Part shown: one piece after another, positions 54,652 through 62,753 of the stretch
How the letters are laid out: every line of letters starts with the position of its first letter
Numbering within the stretch: position 1 is the stretch's first letter
Assembly (NCBI RefSeq): GCF_022479115.1
Contig: NZ_CP092497.1
Location: 3,906,001 to 3,970,000, forward strand
DNA: 64,000 bases
Reading direction: 5' to 3'
Origin: Amycolatopsis sp. EV170708-02-1
Lineage (GTDB): Bacteria > Actinomycetota > Actinomycetes > Mycobacteriales > Pseudonocardiaceae
Notes under the pieces: generated by a model
Databases searched by the model: none
What the model was told of the DNA's origin: nothing
The model's input: only the letters and a program-made list of their open reading frames with translations
Position numbers and translations under genes: made by a program

Positions 54652-54917
54652 TGAGGACTTTGTGGCCAGAGTCGGTGGTGGAGTTCGGACGGGACGAGAG
54701 CCGCCAGCGAGAGCCGGGCGGCAAGTACTTCCCTTGCAGCGATGTCGAACCGTTCGCACGGCCACTGCTTGCCGAAGCAGACAGAGCAGAGGAACGTCAT
54801 GTCAGGGTCGGGGAGGTGTGCGGTCAGGTCACATACTGAGGAGGCGACCTTGCCCAACGGACTGTCGCTGTCGACGATCAAGCAGTTCCACGACCGGATC
54901 GAGGGCGGTTCCTCCAT
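54633..54917 (-). CDS. Small protein with CxxCx4WPC motif
   Basis: A 94-residue protein with LTAHLPDPDMTFLCSVCFGKQWPCERFDIAAREVL (in segments LTAHLPDPDMTFLC and SVCFGKQWPCERFD). The C-S-V-C...W-P-C arrangement could bind a metal. The start ATG 54917 is eight bases after the stop of the membrane protein gene and the end overlaps the XRE start, so it belongs to the operon. A related WPC motif is in the first gene of the operon. The function is unknown. Confidence 0.55.
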   Translation of the reverse strand: MEEPPSIRSWNCLIVDSDSPLGKVASSVCDLTAHLPDPDMTFLCSVCFGKQWPCERFDIAAREVLAARLSLAALVPSELHHRLWPQSPQWPGPS

Positions 54918-54924
54918 GACCGGC

Positions 54925-55248
54925 TCACCCGCCTCGGGTTCGGGAAGCTACTTGCGCCCGCTTGATCTCGTGGGACGCCGGAAGCAGGGGTTCTAGGTAC
55001 GGTCGTGGCTGTGGAGGGAGAACGAGGGCTTCGGGCGCCTCGTCATCCAGAACGTCAGGCTCGACCGAAGGCCATCCTGCTTCCTCATCGTCGTGCTGTC
55101 TTCTGACCCTTGCGACGATCGCCAGAGCCGCCCAGTACGGCTGCCCTCGGAATCGGTGGATTCGACGACGCCTTCTGAGGTGGTTGACCATGAGACAGGT
55201 CAGGCAGCCGATGACTACGGCAACGCCGACAAACCAGAACATCGACAT
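54925..55248 (-). CDS. Small single-span membrane protein
   Basis: A 107-residue protein with one N-terminal membrane segment (FWFVGVAVVIGCLTCLMV), a strongly basic anchor (HLRRRRRIHRFRG) and an acidic, proline-rich cytosolic tail. GGGAGA lies before ATG 55248. It is the second gene of the minus-strand operon with the XRE regulator. No family is recognised. Confidence 0.65.
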   Translation of the reverse strand: MSMFWFVGVAVVIGCLTCLMVNHLRRRRRIHRFRGQPYWAALAIVARVRRQHDDEEAGWPSVEPDVLDDEAPEALVLPPQPRPYLEPLLPASHEIKRAQVASRTRGG

Positions 55249-55272
55249 GACGGTCTCCCGGACGACATTCGC

Positions 55273-55527
55273 TCAGAAGCCTTCTCGGAGCCGGTAGGCC
55301 AGCCGGACGGATACGCAGGGCCAGCACTGTCCGCAGCACGAGCATCGGCCGTGGAGTGGATCGGTGTCGGGAAGAGGCGCGTGCACGGCGAGATAAAACG
55401 TCAGCAAGCTGTACAACTGGATGGGTTCAGGATCCTGCGATCGGTTGGCCCGCAATTTGGCCAACCAGAACGGAAGCCTGCGCCTTGAGTCGCGGTGCAT
55501 CGAGTTCTTGCAGACGGTTGTCGTCAT
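55273..55527 (-). CDS. Small Cys-rich protein with WPC motif, operon start
   Basis: An 84-residue protein ending DPLHGRCSCCGQCWPCVSVRLAYRL, with five cysteines in ten residues, probably metal-binding. The ATG follows GGAGG at ideal distance. It is the first gene of a four-gene minus-strand operon and faces the divergent XRE/TPR regulator at 55661. Similar small proteins accompany XRE regulators in actinomycetes, with unknown role. Confidence 0.65.
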   Translation of the reverse strand: MTTTVCKNSMHRDSRRRLPFWLAKLRANRSQDPEPIQLYSLLTFYLAVHAPLPDTDPLHGRCSCCGQCWPCVSVRLAYRLREGF

Positions 55528-55584
55528 TGTCGACCTCCGGACGCGAGTGGTTTTCCTGGACTGTCACCACTCTGGCGCGACCGC

Positions 55585-55598
55585 TATAGTTACGTAAC
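55585..55598. promoter_or_regulatory. -10-like element with overlapping palindrome between divergent operons
   Basis: TATAGT at 55585-55590 is a good -10 match for the plus strand, and GTTACGTAAC at 55589-55598 is a perfect 10-base palindrome overlapping it. A further GGTAACGT follows at 55601. Such a layout fits repression by one of the two XRE regulators whose genes diverge here. No secure -35 box was found. Confidence 0.45.
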
Positions 55599-55660
55599 GG
55601 GGTAACGTCGCTACGTTTGGTATTTACCTTCATTTACCCCCTGGCGGAGCCGGAGAGCGC

Positions 55661-57019
55661 ATGGCCGACGAGAGTGTCACCGCCGAGACGGCGCACGCCC
55701 GTCTTGCTGGGGAGATCAAGCGGCTCCGAAGTGCGGCCGACTTGAGTCAAGCCGGCTTGGGCGAGCGGGTGGGGTACACCCGGAACTACGTTTCCATGGC
55801 CGAGCGGCTCGGTGGGAATCTTCCTTCGCAGAACCTCGTCGAGGCACTCGATCAGGCCCTGGGTGCCGCAGGACAGCTGTGCGCGCTTTGGCGTGAAGCC
55901 AAGGAAGAACAGCAGGCTCGTCGTCGCCTGGGGAGAGCGACGGTCTTGAGCAGTTCTCCGCTATCGACCGAAGGGGTTGAAGATGCAGAGCTCAGCCGGC
56001 AGGCGATCGCCGAGGACGCGCGCGATGCCGCGCGGGTGGCGCGCATGATCGCTTCTTCGGGAACGACGAACGAGGCCGTCGAACAGTTCGACTCCGAGAT
56101 CCGCAGGATCGCTGCGGCGTACATCTCCCGGCCTCTGGTCGACGTCTTCGGCGAGATTCGGGAGCTACGTCTAGAGGTCTTCCGGCTGCTTGATAGCAAT
56201 CGGATCCCGAGCCAGCTGCGTGACCTCTATTTGCACGCGAGCAGGCTCGGCGGTTTGCAGGCGCACGTGTCGCTGGACCTTGGCGACTACCGCGCAGCCG
56301 ACATCCACGCACAGACCGCGTGGCTGTACGCAAAACTCGCCGGACATCAGGACATGCTCGGCTGGATCAAGGCGCTCCAAAGCCTGATCGCCTACTGGGA
56401 CGACCGGCTCGAGGACGCTGTCGAACGGGCACGGGAAGGTGCTTTGTTCCGGCCGCGAGGAACGACTGGAGCTCGTCTGGCGAGTCTCGAAGCGCGGGCC
56501 TGTGCGGCGCGCGGTGACGAACAAGGAACGCTGGCCGCTCTTGATGTCGCGGAGAACGCTCGCGCCGACGCGACCATGGACGAGTACTCCGGCGTCTTCA
56601 CCTTTCCCGCGGCGAAGCAGTCGGTGTACGCCGGAACTACGCTGCTGACCTTGAAGAGCAGTTCGGCGCTGGCGAAACAGGCCATCGGGAAGTCGCAGTT
56701 CGCGCTCGACGTCTATCAGGTGGCGGCCCCAGCCGATCGTTCCGCGGGAGACATCCTCGCCGCCCGGCTCGATCTGGCTGGTGCGCATATGGTCTTGGGC
56801 GATCTGGATGCCACGCAGTCGTACTTGGTTCCCGTTCTCGCCGCGCCTCAGGTGCGCCGAACGGCCAGTATCGTCAAGAGGGCCCGCGACATCGGAGATC
56901 GATTGAGCTCCACGAAGTACCTCACAACGGCTCGCGCCAAGGGGCTGCGCAACGAGATCCGGGAGTTCTGCGTGCCGCCGCCCGCGCTTCCGCCGGGATC
57001 TGCGGTGGGCGCGAAGTGA
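55661..57019 (+). CDS. XRE-family regulator with TPR-like helical domain
   Basis: A 452-residue protein with an N-terminal helix-turn-helix (LSQAGLGERVGYTRNYVSMAERL) and a long helical repeat part (LQAHVSLDLGDYRAADIHAQ; LASLEARACAARGDEQGTLAAL), as in actinobacterial XRE-TPR regulators that respond to peptides or hormones. The ATG is 134 bases from the divergent operon. The stop overlaps the GTG of the methyltransferase gene (GTGA), so both are co-translated. Confidence 0.8.
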   Translation: MADESVTAETAHARLAGEIKRLRSAADLSQAGLGERVGYTRNYVSMAERLGGNLPSQNLVEALDQALGAAGQLCALWREAKEEQQARRRLGRATVLSSSPLSTEGVEDAELSRQAIAEDARDAARVARMIASSGTTNEAVEQFDSEIRRIAAAYISRPLVDVFGEIRELRLEVFRLLDSNRIPSQLRDLYLHASRLGGLQAHVSLDLGDYRAADIHAQTAWLYAKLAGHQDMLGWIKALQSLIAYWDDRLEDAVERAREGALFRPRGTTGARLASLEARACAARGDEQGTLAALDVAENARADATMDEYSGVFTFPAAKQSVYAGTTLLTLKSSSALAKQAIGKSQFALDVYQVAAPADRSAGDILAARLDLAGAHMVLGDLDATQSYLVPVLAAPQVRRTASIVKRARDIGDRLSSTKYLTTARAKGLRNEIREFCVPPPALPPGSAVGAK

Positions 57020-57834
57020 CGCCGCGACCTGAGGGCGTGGACACGACGAGCCGCGCCAAGCTCGCTGGAAGCGCGTACAAGGACGAGGCCGATCTGGCCG
57101 CACGGCAGTCGCTGTACAGCTGGCAGCAGCCGCGCTACGACCTGCCTGGCATCGTGCTCGAACATCTACCGGCTTCGGCTACGCGCGTGCTCGACCTGGG
57201 CTGTGGGAATGGGAAGTTCCTCGACCGCATCCGCCGTGACCGTCCGCAAGCGCTCGTCATCGGAGCTGACATCTCGCCGGGAATCCTGGCGCCCTTGCCG
57301 CCGCCGACCGTGGCAGCAGACGCGGCGGCTCTGCCGTTCGCGTCCGGGCGGTTCGACGTCGTCCTGGCGCTCCACATGCTGTACCACGTCGCCGACCTGG
57401 CTGCGGCGCTCGAAGAGATCCGTCGTGCGCTCGTTCCCGGCGGCTTTGTCTTCGTCTCGACGAACGCGCACAGCGACAAGGTCGAGCTGGACGACCTCTG
57501 GTCGGCGGCTGCCGGCGACGTCCTCGGCATCGCCAACGGGCCGAGGCGAGTGGCCCTCAGCGAACGGTTCGCCCTCGAAGACGCACCTCGCCTCCTTGAT
57601 CCATACTTCGAACAGGTCACCTCGATCGATCTTCCCGGAGTGATCACCGTCCGCGAGCCCGAACCTGTGCTCGCACACCTCCGTTCGTATCGGGCTTGGG
57701 CTGACGAAGGCGGTGTGCCCTTCGACGCGACGATCGATCGCGCGCAGCAGTTGCTCGTCCGGCACCTCGAACGGCACGGCGAGTTCACGATCTCCTGCCT
57801 GGGCGGCGTCATCGTCGCCCGAAAGCCCCTTTGA
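57016..57834 (+). CDS. Class I SAM-dependent methyltransferase
   Basis: A 272-residue enzyme of the Methyltransf_11 type. Motif I is VLDLGCGNGKFLDRI, followed by VIGADISPGIL, DAAALPFASGRFDVVLALHMLYHV (in segments DAAALPFASGRFDVV and LALHMLYHV) and RRALVPGGFVFVST. The substrate is not predictable. It overlaps the XRE-TPR gene; this regulator/methyltransferase pair is frequent in actinomycetes. No modifying or peptide gene was identified with it. Confidence 0.85.
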   Translation: MTPRPEGVDTTSRAKLAGSAYKDEADLAARQSLYSWQQPRYDLPGIVLEHLPASATRVLDLGCGNGKFLDRIRRDRPQALVIGADISPGILAPLPPPTVAADAAALPFASGRFDVVLALHMLYHVADLAAALEEIRRALVPGGFVFVSTNAHSDKVELDDLWSAAAGDVLGIANGPRRVALSERFALEDAPRLLDPYFEQVTSIDLPGVITVREPEPVLAHLRSYRAWADEGGVPFDATIDRAQQLLVRHLERHGEFTISCLGGVIVARKPL

Positions 57835-58041
57835 CCAGGCAACTCACAAGTTGATCACCTTGGGTAGCCAGGTACTACAAACGGGCGAAAAGTCGCTGAT
57901 CGTGGTCATCTGACGACACTCCGGGCATACCGTGAGTTCCGGGAGAGGGACGAACGACCCGGCATGGTCAGTCCGGCGGGAGCGCGAGTGCGCGACCGCA
58001 TGCTGAGTTGTCGCCTGGGAGTGCGTGTAGGGGGAACGGAT

Positions 58042-60714
58042 ATGGCGGAGCGCCGCCGTGCCGGCTTTGCCGTGCCATTGCGGAACCGGGAATTCCGGGC
58101 GCTTTGGGTCGCCGAGCTGCTGTCGATCGGCGGCGATCAGATCGCCCGGGTCGCGTTGTCGTTGCTGGTGTTCAAGGAGACCTCGTCCGCGGCGCTGACC
58201 GCGTTGACGTACGCCTTGACCTTCATCCCATCCGTGCTCGGCGGCTTCCTGCTGTCCGGCCTCGCCGACCGCTATCCGCGTCGAGCGATCCTGGTCGTTA
58301 CCGACGTCATTCGCGCAGTCCTCGCCGCGGCGATGGCGTTGCCTGGGCTGCCGCTGCCTGTGCTGTGGGCGTGCGTCGCCGTGCTCAGCGCCGCGGCGGG
58401 CCCGTTCAAGGCGGCGCAGTCAGCGTTGCTGCCGCAGGTTCTCGGGCGCGAAGACTTTCCGGCCGGGCTCGCGCTGCGGCAGTTCACCGGTCAGGTCGCA
58501 CAGGTGGTCGCGTTCGGATCCGGCGGGCTCGTGCTGACGCTGATCGAGCCGCATCTCGGAATGCTGGTCAACGCGGGCACCTTCGTGCTGAGCGCCCTGA
58601 TCATCCTCAAAGGTGTGTCGTCGAGATCGGTCAGCCGAGCCGCCACCGAACAAGAGGAGTCGGTACACGCGCCTGCCCGAACGTGGGTCCTGCTTTACGC
58701 CTTGGTTCTGCTGGTGGGCGTCTACGTCGTGCCCGAGGGCTTGGCGGTGCCGTACGGACACGCCCTGGGAATCTCCGCCTTCGGCATCGGCCTGCTGCTC
58801 GCTGCCGACCCGCTGGGGAGCGCCATCGGCGCCTGGCTCACGACCCGGTTTCGGCTGCCCGCTACGCCGCTCACCGCGCTGCTCTTCGCGGTAGTGGCCG
58901 GCGTGCCTCTCGCCGCCTGCGTCTTCGAACCGGGAGTGGTCACTTCGATCGTCCTTTGGGCCGCGTCCGGCGCCGTTTCGACAGCCTTTCTCATCCAGGT
59001 CCAGACCGTGGTCGTCGACCTGGTGCCGGATGCCCGTCGCGGCGGAGTGATGGGTCGGATGTCGACGTGCCTGCACTGTTCGCAGGGCATCGCGATCCTG
59101 GGCGGCGGGGTGGCCGCCCAGCAATTCGGGCCCTTCAAGGCTGTTGCCGCGGCAGGCGCTGTCGCGATCGGCGTTGCGGCGGGAATCAGCGTGCTGTGGG
59201 TCCTGACTCGCTCCCGGCGGCGAGCCGGGAGCGAGCGTGGTTCAGCGAATGAGGACGCGCGAGATCACCAGTCCTTGTTGGTCATCGATGAACCCTCCTC
59301 CCAGCGAACGGACTGCCTGGACGGCCCGCCCGCTGAGAACACCCCGACGACGGCGTCCGCCGGAGGACCGCCTGGGGACGCAAGCGACTCAAGTATGCAG
59401 GTCAGGGCCTCCAATGTGGTCCGCGAGGCCTCCCGTGATACGGAACGTATTTGGAATGTCACGCGGTGGAAGCTCTGGTCGCTGCGTCGCCGGGTGATCG
59501 CCTTCGTGCTGGCGGTCGAGATCGCCGCGGTCGTACTCACGCTTCTGCTGGACGGATTCACGCAGGTAAGCCGATCCGATCTCTTCCGTTTCGGCGTCCT
59601 CGTGGTGCTCGGTCTCCTCGCGGCGGAAGTGACCAGGGCCGTCGAGCAGATGCGACGCCGGTTCTCCGATACGCCGCACGTCAACATGAGCTCGGTATGG
59701 ACCCTCGCGGCGGCCTTGCTGGTCACGCCGGCGCTGGCGGCGGCGACCGCGGTCATCCTCTACGGGCACTTGTGGTGGCGCAGCTGGCGTCGAGTGTCCG
59801 GCATGTGCCTTTACCGGGTGGTGTTCAGCGCGGGCTCGGTGGTCGTCTCCTGTTGTTCGGCGATCGCAATGGCGCGCTGGCTCCCCGCCGTCCAGATCCT
59901 CGAAACCGTCGACGACGGTGCACTGCTCGGGCTTGCCGTAGTGGTCGTCTGCTACTGGCTGGTGAACTCGGCTTTGGTCGGCGGCGTGATCGCGTTGTCG
60001 CCCGGCAGGCGCTCGGTTGGAGCGTTGGTCGGAAGCTGGAGCGAGAACAGCCTCGAGTTCGCGACGTTGTGCGTCGGCGTCCTGGTCACGTTGTTGATGG
60101 TCTGGCATCCACTCGCGCTGGTCTTCGTCATGCTGCCGCTCTACGTGCTGACGCGCAGCGTTCTCGTTCGGCAGCTCGAAGCCGCGGCGACGACGGACAG
60201 GAAGACCGGCTTGCTCAACGCCGAGACGTGGAAGACCCTCGCGGAGAACGAGGTGGCCAAAGCTCGGCGCCACGAGGCGCCGATCGGTGTGCTGATGATC
60301 GATGTCGACAAGTTCAAGTCAGTGAACGACACCTACGGACACATCGCCGGGGACAGAGTCCTGCGCGAGATCGCACAGGCGATCGTCGAAAACGTTCGGT
60401 CGTACGACATCGCCGCACGATTCGGTGGCGAAGAGTTCGTCGTTCTGCTGCCGAGTGCTGATACGGCGGCCTCGGTCGGCATCGCGGACCGTGTCTGCAA
60501 GGCAGTCCGCGGAATGAGGTTCGATGACGAATTGGGTGATTTGCGCCTTAGTGTCTCAATTGGCGTAGCTTCCTATCCGGAAGCCGGCGAAGCCCTCAAC
60601 GATGTGCTCGTCGCGGCGGACAACGTCCTGTTCGCGGCGAAGGACGCTGGGCGGGACAGGGTTCGCTCGTTGATTCCGGACCCTCGCCGTACGGCATCCG
60701 CCAGGGCAAATTAA
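58042..60714 (+). CDS. MFS transporter fused to a membrane GGDEF (diguanylate cyclase) protein
   Basis: One uninterrupted 890-residue frame. Residues 1-395 are an MFS permease with about 12 membrane helices and the loop motif GLADRYPRRAILVV. A linker of about 75 hydrophilic residues follows. Residues of about 475-710 are a second membrane domain (six or more helices), and the C-terminus is a GGDEF domain: DRKTGLLNAETW, IDVDKFKSVNDTYGHIAGDRVL and the active-site GGEEF at 795-799 with Arg-Phe before it. It would make cyclic di-GMP. ATG 58042 follows GGGGGAACGG. A 12-bp GC-rich hairpin lies at the junction, so a former pair of genes fused by stop loss, or an unnoticed frame error, must be considered. 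Confidence 0.8.
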   Translation: MAERRRAGFAVPLRNREFRALWVAELLSIGGDQIARVALSLLVFKETSSAALTALTYALTFIPSVLGGFLLSGLADRYPRRAILVVTDVIRAVLAAAMALPGLPLPVLWACVAVLSAAAGPFKAAQSALLPQVLGREDFPAGLALRQFTGQVAQVVAFGSGGLVLTLIEPHLGMLVNAGTFVLSALIILKGVSSRSVSRAATEQEESVHAPARTWVLLYALVLLVGVYVVPEGLAVPYGHALGISAFGIGLLLAADPLGSAIGAWLTTRFRLPATPLTALLFAVVAGVPLAACVFEPGVVTSIVLWAASGAVSTAFLIQVQTVVVDLVPDARRGGVMGRMSTCLHCSQGIAILGGGVAAQQFGPFKAVAAAGAVAIGVAAGISVLWVLTRSRRRAGSERGSANEDARDHQSLLVIDEPSSQRTDCLDGPPAENTPTTASAGGPPGDASDSSMQVRASNVVREASRDTERIWNVTRWKLWSLRRRVIAFVLAVEIAAVVLTLLLDGFTQVSRSDLFRFGVLVVLGLLAAEVTRAVEQMRRRFSDTPHVNMSSVWTLAAALLVTPALAAATAVILYGHLWWRSWRRVSGMCLYRVVFSAGSVVVSCCSAIAMARWLPAVQILETVDDGALLGLAVVVVCYWLVNSALVGGVIALSPGRRSVGALVGSWSENSLEFATLCVGVLVTLLMVWHPLALVFVMLPLYVLTRSVLVRQLEAAATTDRKTGLLNAETWKTLAENEVAKARRHEAPIGVLMIDVDKFKSVNDTYGHIAGDRVLREIAQAIVENVRSYDIAARFGGEEFVVLLPSADTAASVGIADRVCKAVRGMRFDDELGDLRLSVSIGVASYPEAGEALNDVLVAADNVLFAAKDAGRDRVRSLIPDPRRTASARAN
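59207..59235. terminator. Strong hairpin inside the MFS-GGDEF junction
   Basis: CTCGCTCCCGGC and GCCGGGAGCGAG form a 12-bp perfect stem with a 5-base loop, directly after the last MFS helix. There is no T-run. It looks like an actinobacterial terminator, either left from a separate MFS gene or serving an antisense transcript. Confidence 0.45.
59265..59285 (-). other. Tiny antisense open frame with strong ribosome-binding site
   Basis: On the minus strand, GGGAGGAGGG stands eight bases before ATG 59285, which opens the six-codon frame MTNKDW followed by TGA, with the 59207 hairpin 30 bases further. The same frame continues upstream without stops and with better third-base GC than the sense frame there. 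A short gene of about 50 codons or an untranslated signal is possible; the evidence is weak. Confidence 0.25.
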
Positions 60715-61094
60715 GCGCCTCGGCGGTCGGCTTCATCGGCGTGGCGTTCCGCTTGGTAACCCTGAGCCCACTCGGCCAGCGGCCGGATGGCGCGGAGCAA
60801 CGAGCGTCCCGTCGGAGTGAGCACGTACGAGACTGTCGCGAAGTTGCCCGATTCGGCGTGCCGCTCGATGAGCCCGTCCTCGCGAGCACGCTGCAGGGTG
60901 TCGCTCAGCACCCGGTTCGAGAGTAAGCGGTCTCGGTCGGTGCGCTTCTCGACGTCGTTGATCGAGGCCAGCAATTCCTTGAAAGGCGTCTCGCCGCGGG
61001 CAAGCCCGGCCAAGACGGCGACGGTCCACCTGCCCCTCAAGAGATCCAAGGCGGTCTGGACGCTGTGCCGGTACGGAATTTCCCACCCCTCCAT
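60711..61094 (-). CDS. HxlR-family transcriptional regulator
   Basis: A 127-residue winged-helix regulator with the HxlR pattern: ALDLLRGRWTVAVLAGLARGETPFKELLASI, LSDTLQRAREDGLIERH and YVLTPTGRSLL, although the usual N-terminal cysteine is replaced (RHSVQTAL). It ends four bases inside the end of the MFS-GGDEF gene on the other strand. HxlR proteins sense aldehydes, quinones or disulphide stress; without the Cys the signal is not evident. Confidence 0.9.
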   Translation of the reverse strand: MEGWEIPYRHSVQTALDLLRGRWTVAVLAGLARGETPFKELLASINDVEKRTDRDRLLSNRVLSDTLQRAREDGLIERHAESGNFATVSYVLTPTGRSLLRAIRPLAEWAQGYQAERHADEADRRGA

Positions 61095-61283
61095 ACCGAC
61101 CAGCTAACACGATTCGCGACGACTTGCGCGCGAGCAATTCTACTCATCCCTACACCCGGACGAGTGACAAAAGCCCTGATGAGCCAAGGCTCACCCGGTG
61201 TTGACCTTGCCCTCACCGGGCCGGAAGGCGGTATTCCTGACCTGCCAGGAACGGACTGCCTGGCGACGCAGGAGAAAGAAACG

Positions 61284-61352
61284 AAGGCCGGCTGGACATC
61301 CTCCCCTCGCTCGAGGAACTCGCAAGCGCCTCGGGCAGCTCCAGCCGGCCTT
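61284..61352. repeat. 13-base inverted repeat before the SAF operon
   Basis: AAGGCCGGCTGGA (61284-61296) and TCCAGCCGGCCTT (61340-61352) are perfect inverted arms with 43 bases between, located 33 bases before the next gene. It could form an mRNA stem that affects translation, or be a protein site. The rest of 61095-61384 shows no gene. Confidence 0.5.
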
Positions 61353-61384
61353 CGCCTTCAGACAGGTTCACGGAGGGAGGCCGG

Positions 61385-61552
61385 ATGCCAGCCGAGTACG
61401 TTCTCGACTGCGGTGATCGAACGAAGGTTCCCGCAGGCGAAGACGACGACGAATTGTTGAGCCGGTACGTCTGGTGCGACGAGTGCCGGATCTGGCGGCG
61501 CGTCATCAAGCAGGTGGATCCCGCCGATCTGGATGCCGAGGTCGGACGATGA
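61385..61552 (+). CDS. Small cysteine-containing protein (55 residues)
   Basis: A 55-residue protein MPAEYVLDCGD...YVWCDECRIWRRVIKQ with CDEC, probably a small zinc-binding fold. GGAGGGAGG before the ATG is a very strong ribosome-binding site, and the stop overlaps the ATG of the SAF-domain gene (ATGA), so it is translated and belongs to the operon. No family is recognised. It is too short for usual ORF cut-offs and easily missed. Confidence 0.75.
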   Translation: MPAEYVLDCGDRTKVPAGEDDDELLSRYVWCDECRIWRRVIKQVDPADLDAEVGR

Positions 61553-62188
61553 CCGTCACCGATTTCACCGAACGCTTGAGGAAGGCCGGGCCGCCGTCGA
61601 AGAGTTCGTCGCGTTGGCTCAACCTCGCCACGGTCGTCGTCGCTCTGGTGTTCGCTCTGGTCATCGTCCATCTCGTCGCGGTCCTCACAGACAGGACGGT
61701 GCCCGCACTTGTGCTGGCCAGGGATGTCGGCGCGAGTCAGCCGTTCACCGAATCAGACCTGGCCACTGTCGACCTGGTCCCTGACCACGACGTCCGCTTC
61801 GTCCGAGCGTCCGACCGAGCCACTGTCGTCGGCCGGGCGCCGGCCGTCGGCCTGCAGAAGGGGACGCTCCTCGCCGCGGCCAGCCTCATACCGGAGGGTG
61901 TGCCGGGACCTGGGTTTCAGCTGGTCGGCATGCGGGTGGAAGCCCGGCCACCGACCGAGTCAGCCCCTTTGGCCGCATGCGCAAGTCTGCGTGTCCGCGT
62001 TGCCGCAGGCACAGCCCTGCAACACGTCATCGCCGGTGGGCAACGCGTTCTTCGCCCGGGTCGCCGGAGTCGGTTCACCGGACTCTTCCGGGACGGTCGT
62101 CGTCGACGTGATCGTCGATCCAGAACACCTCGGCCCGGCTCTGGCCGCGGCAAGCGGTTCCGTGATCATCAGCCTCAGGGGAGCGTGA
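61549..62188 (+). pseudogene. SAF-domain membrane protein (one frameshift)
   Basis: A single-span membrane protein (LATVVVALVFALVIVHLVAVL) followed by a SAF domain: VPALVLARDVGASQPFTESDL, VGRAPAVGLQKGTLL. Near 61940 the good frame changes; the new frame gives VCVSALPQAQPCNTSSPVG, FFARVAGVGSPDSSGTVVVDVIVD and stops at 62188, two bases before the lipoprotein gene. The original frame runs to 62193 with poor codon use. SAF proteins of this kind occur in conjugative elements next to secretion ATPases. Inactivation or a sequencing indel are both possible. Confidence 0.7.
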
Positions 62189-62189
62189 C

Positions 62190-62753
62190 ATGAAATCCAA
62201 GCTCTTGATCGCCTTGCTCGTCGCGGCCGCTACGGCGGCGTGCAGCGAGAGCGGAAGTACGCCCTCGACCGTGCCCTCATCACCCCCGGCACCAAGCTGG
62301 AGCCCGACCGCTGAGGACGTGGCGAAGCAGAAAGCGCTCGAGGCTTACGAAGGTTACTGGCGCGTCAGCACCGCCGCGGAGAAAGCGCCTCGGTCGAAGG
62401 ATTGGCGCTCAGCTCTGGGCGAGTACCTCGTCGACCCGGAGCTGACGCGCCACCTCGCGGAAATCCAGAACCTGGCCTCAGTGCCATCGCATATGGAGGG
62501 TGACTACCGGCGTTCCCCGGCGGTGACCGCGGTGTCGCTCGACAAGGCCGACCCGCGGATCAAGATCACCGACTGCCTGGATCGGACCGGACTCCACCTG
62601 GTCAGCGACAAGCCGGGCGAGCAAGGGCGGGTTCTCGACAACCCGGACCAGCCGCGACGGTACGAGTTCCGGGCCGAGGTCGTCCGGTACGCCAGCCTGA
62701 ACGATCGGTGGCTGGTCCAGGTCGTCGTAGCCGCCTTGGACAAGCCATGCTGA
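62190..62753 (+). CDS. Lipoprotein of the ICE operon
   Basis: A 187-residue protein with a lipoprotein signal (LLIALLVAAATAAC, lipobox Cys18), a Ser/Pro-rich spacer and a compact domain with KALEAYEGYWRVSTAAEKAP and RYEFRAEVVRYASLNDRWLV, a pattern seen in small NTF2-like transfer lipoproteins. The conserved Cys pair (TDCLDRTG and the C-terminal Cys) may form a disulphide. It starts two bases after the SAF frame and overlaps the next gene. Confidence 0.8.
   Translation: MKSKLLIALLVAAATAACSESGSTPSTVPSSPPAPSWSPTAEDVAKQKALEAYEGYWRVSTAAEKAPRSKDWRSALGEYLVDPELTRHLAEIQNLASVPSHMEGDYRRSPAVTAVSLDKADPRIKITDCLDRTGLHLVSDKPGEQGRVLDNPDQPRRYEFRAEVVRYASLNDRWLVQVVVAALDKPC

Noticed and set aside
59265..59285. 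MTNKDW as a biarylitide-like minimal RiPP precursor
   Set aside because: No cytochrome P450 is adjacent, and the peptide lacks the aromatic pair of known examples; kept only as a low-interest observation.
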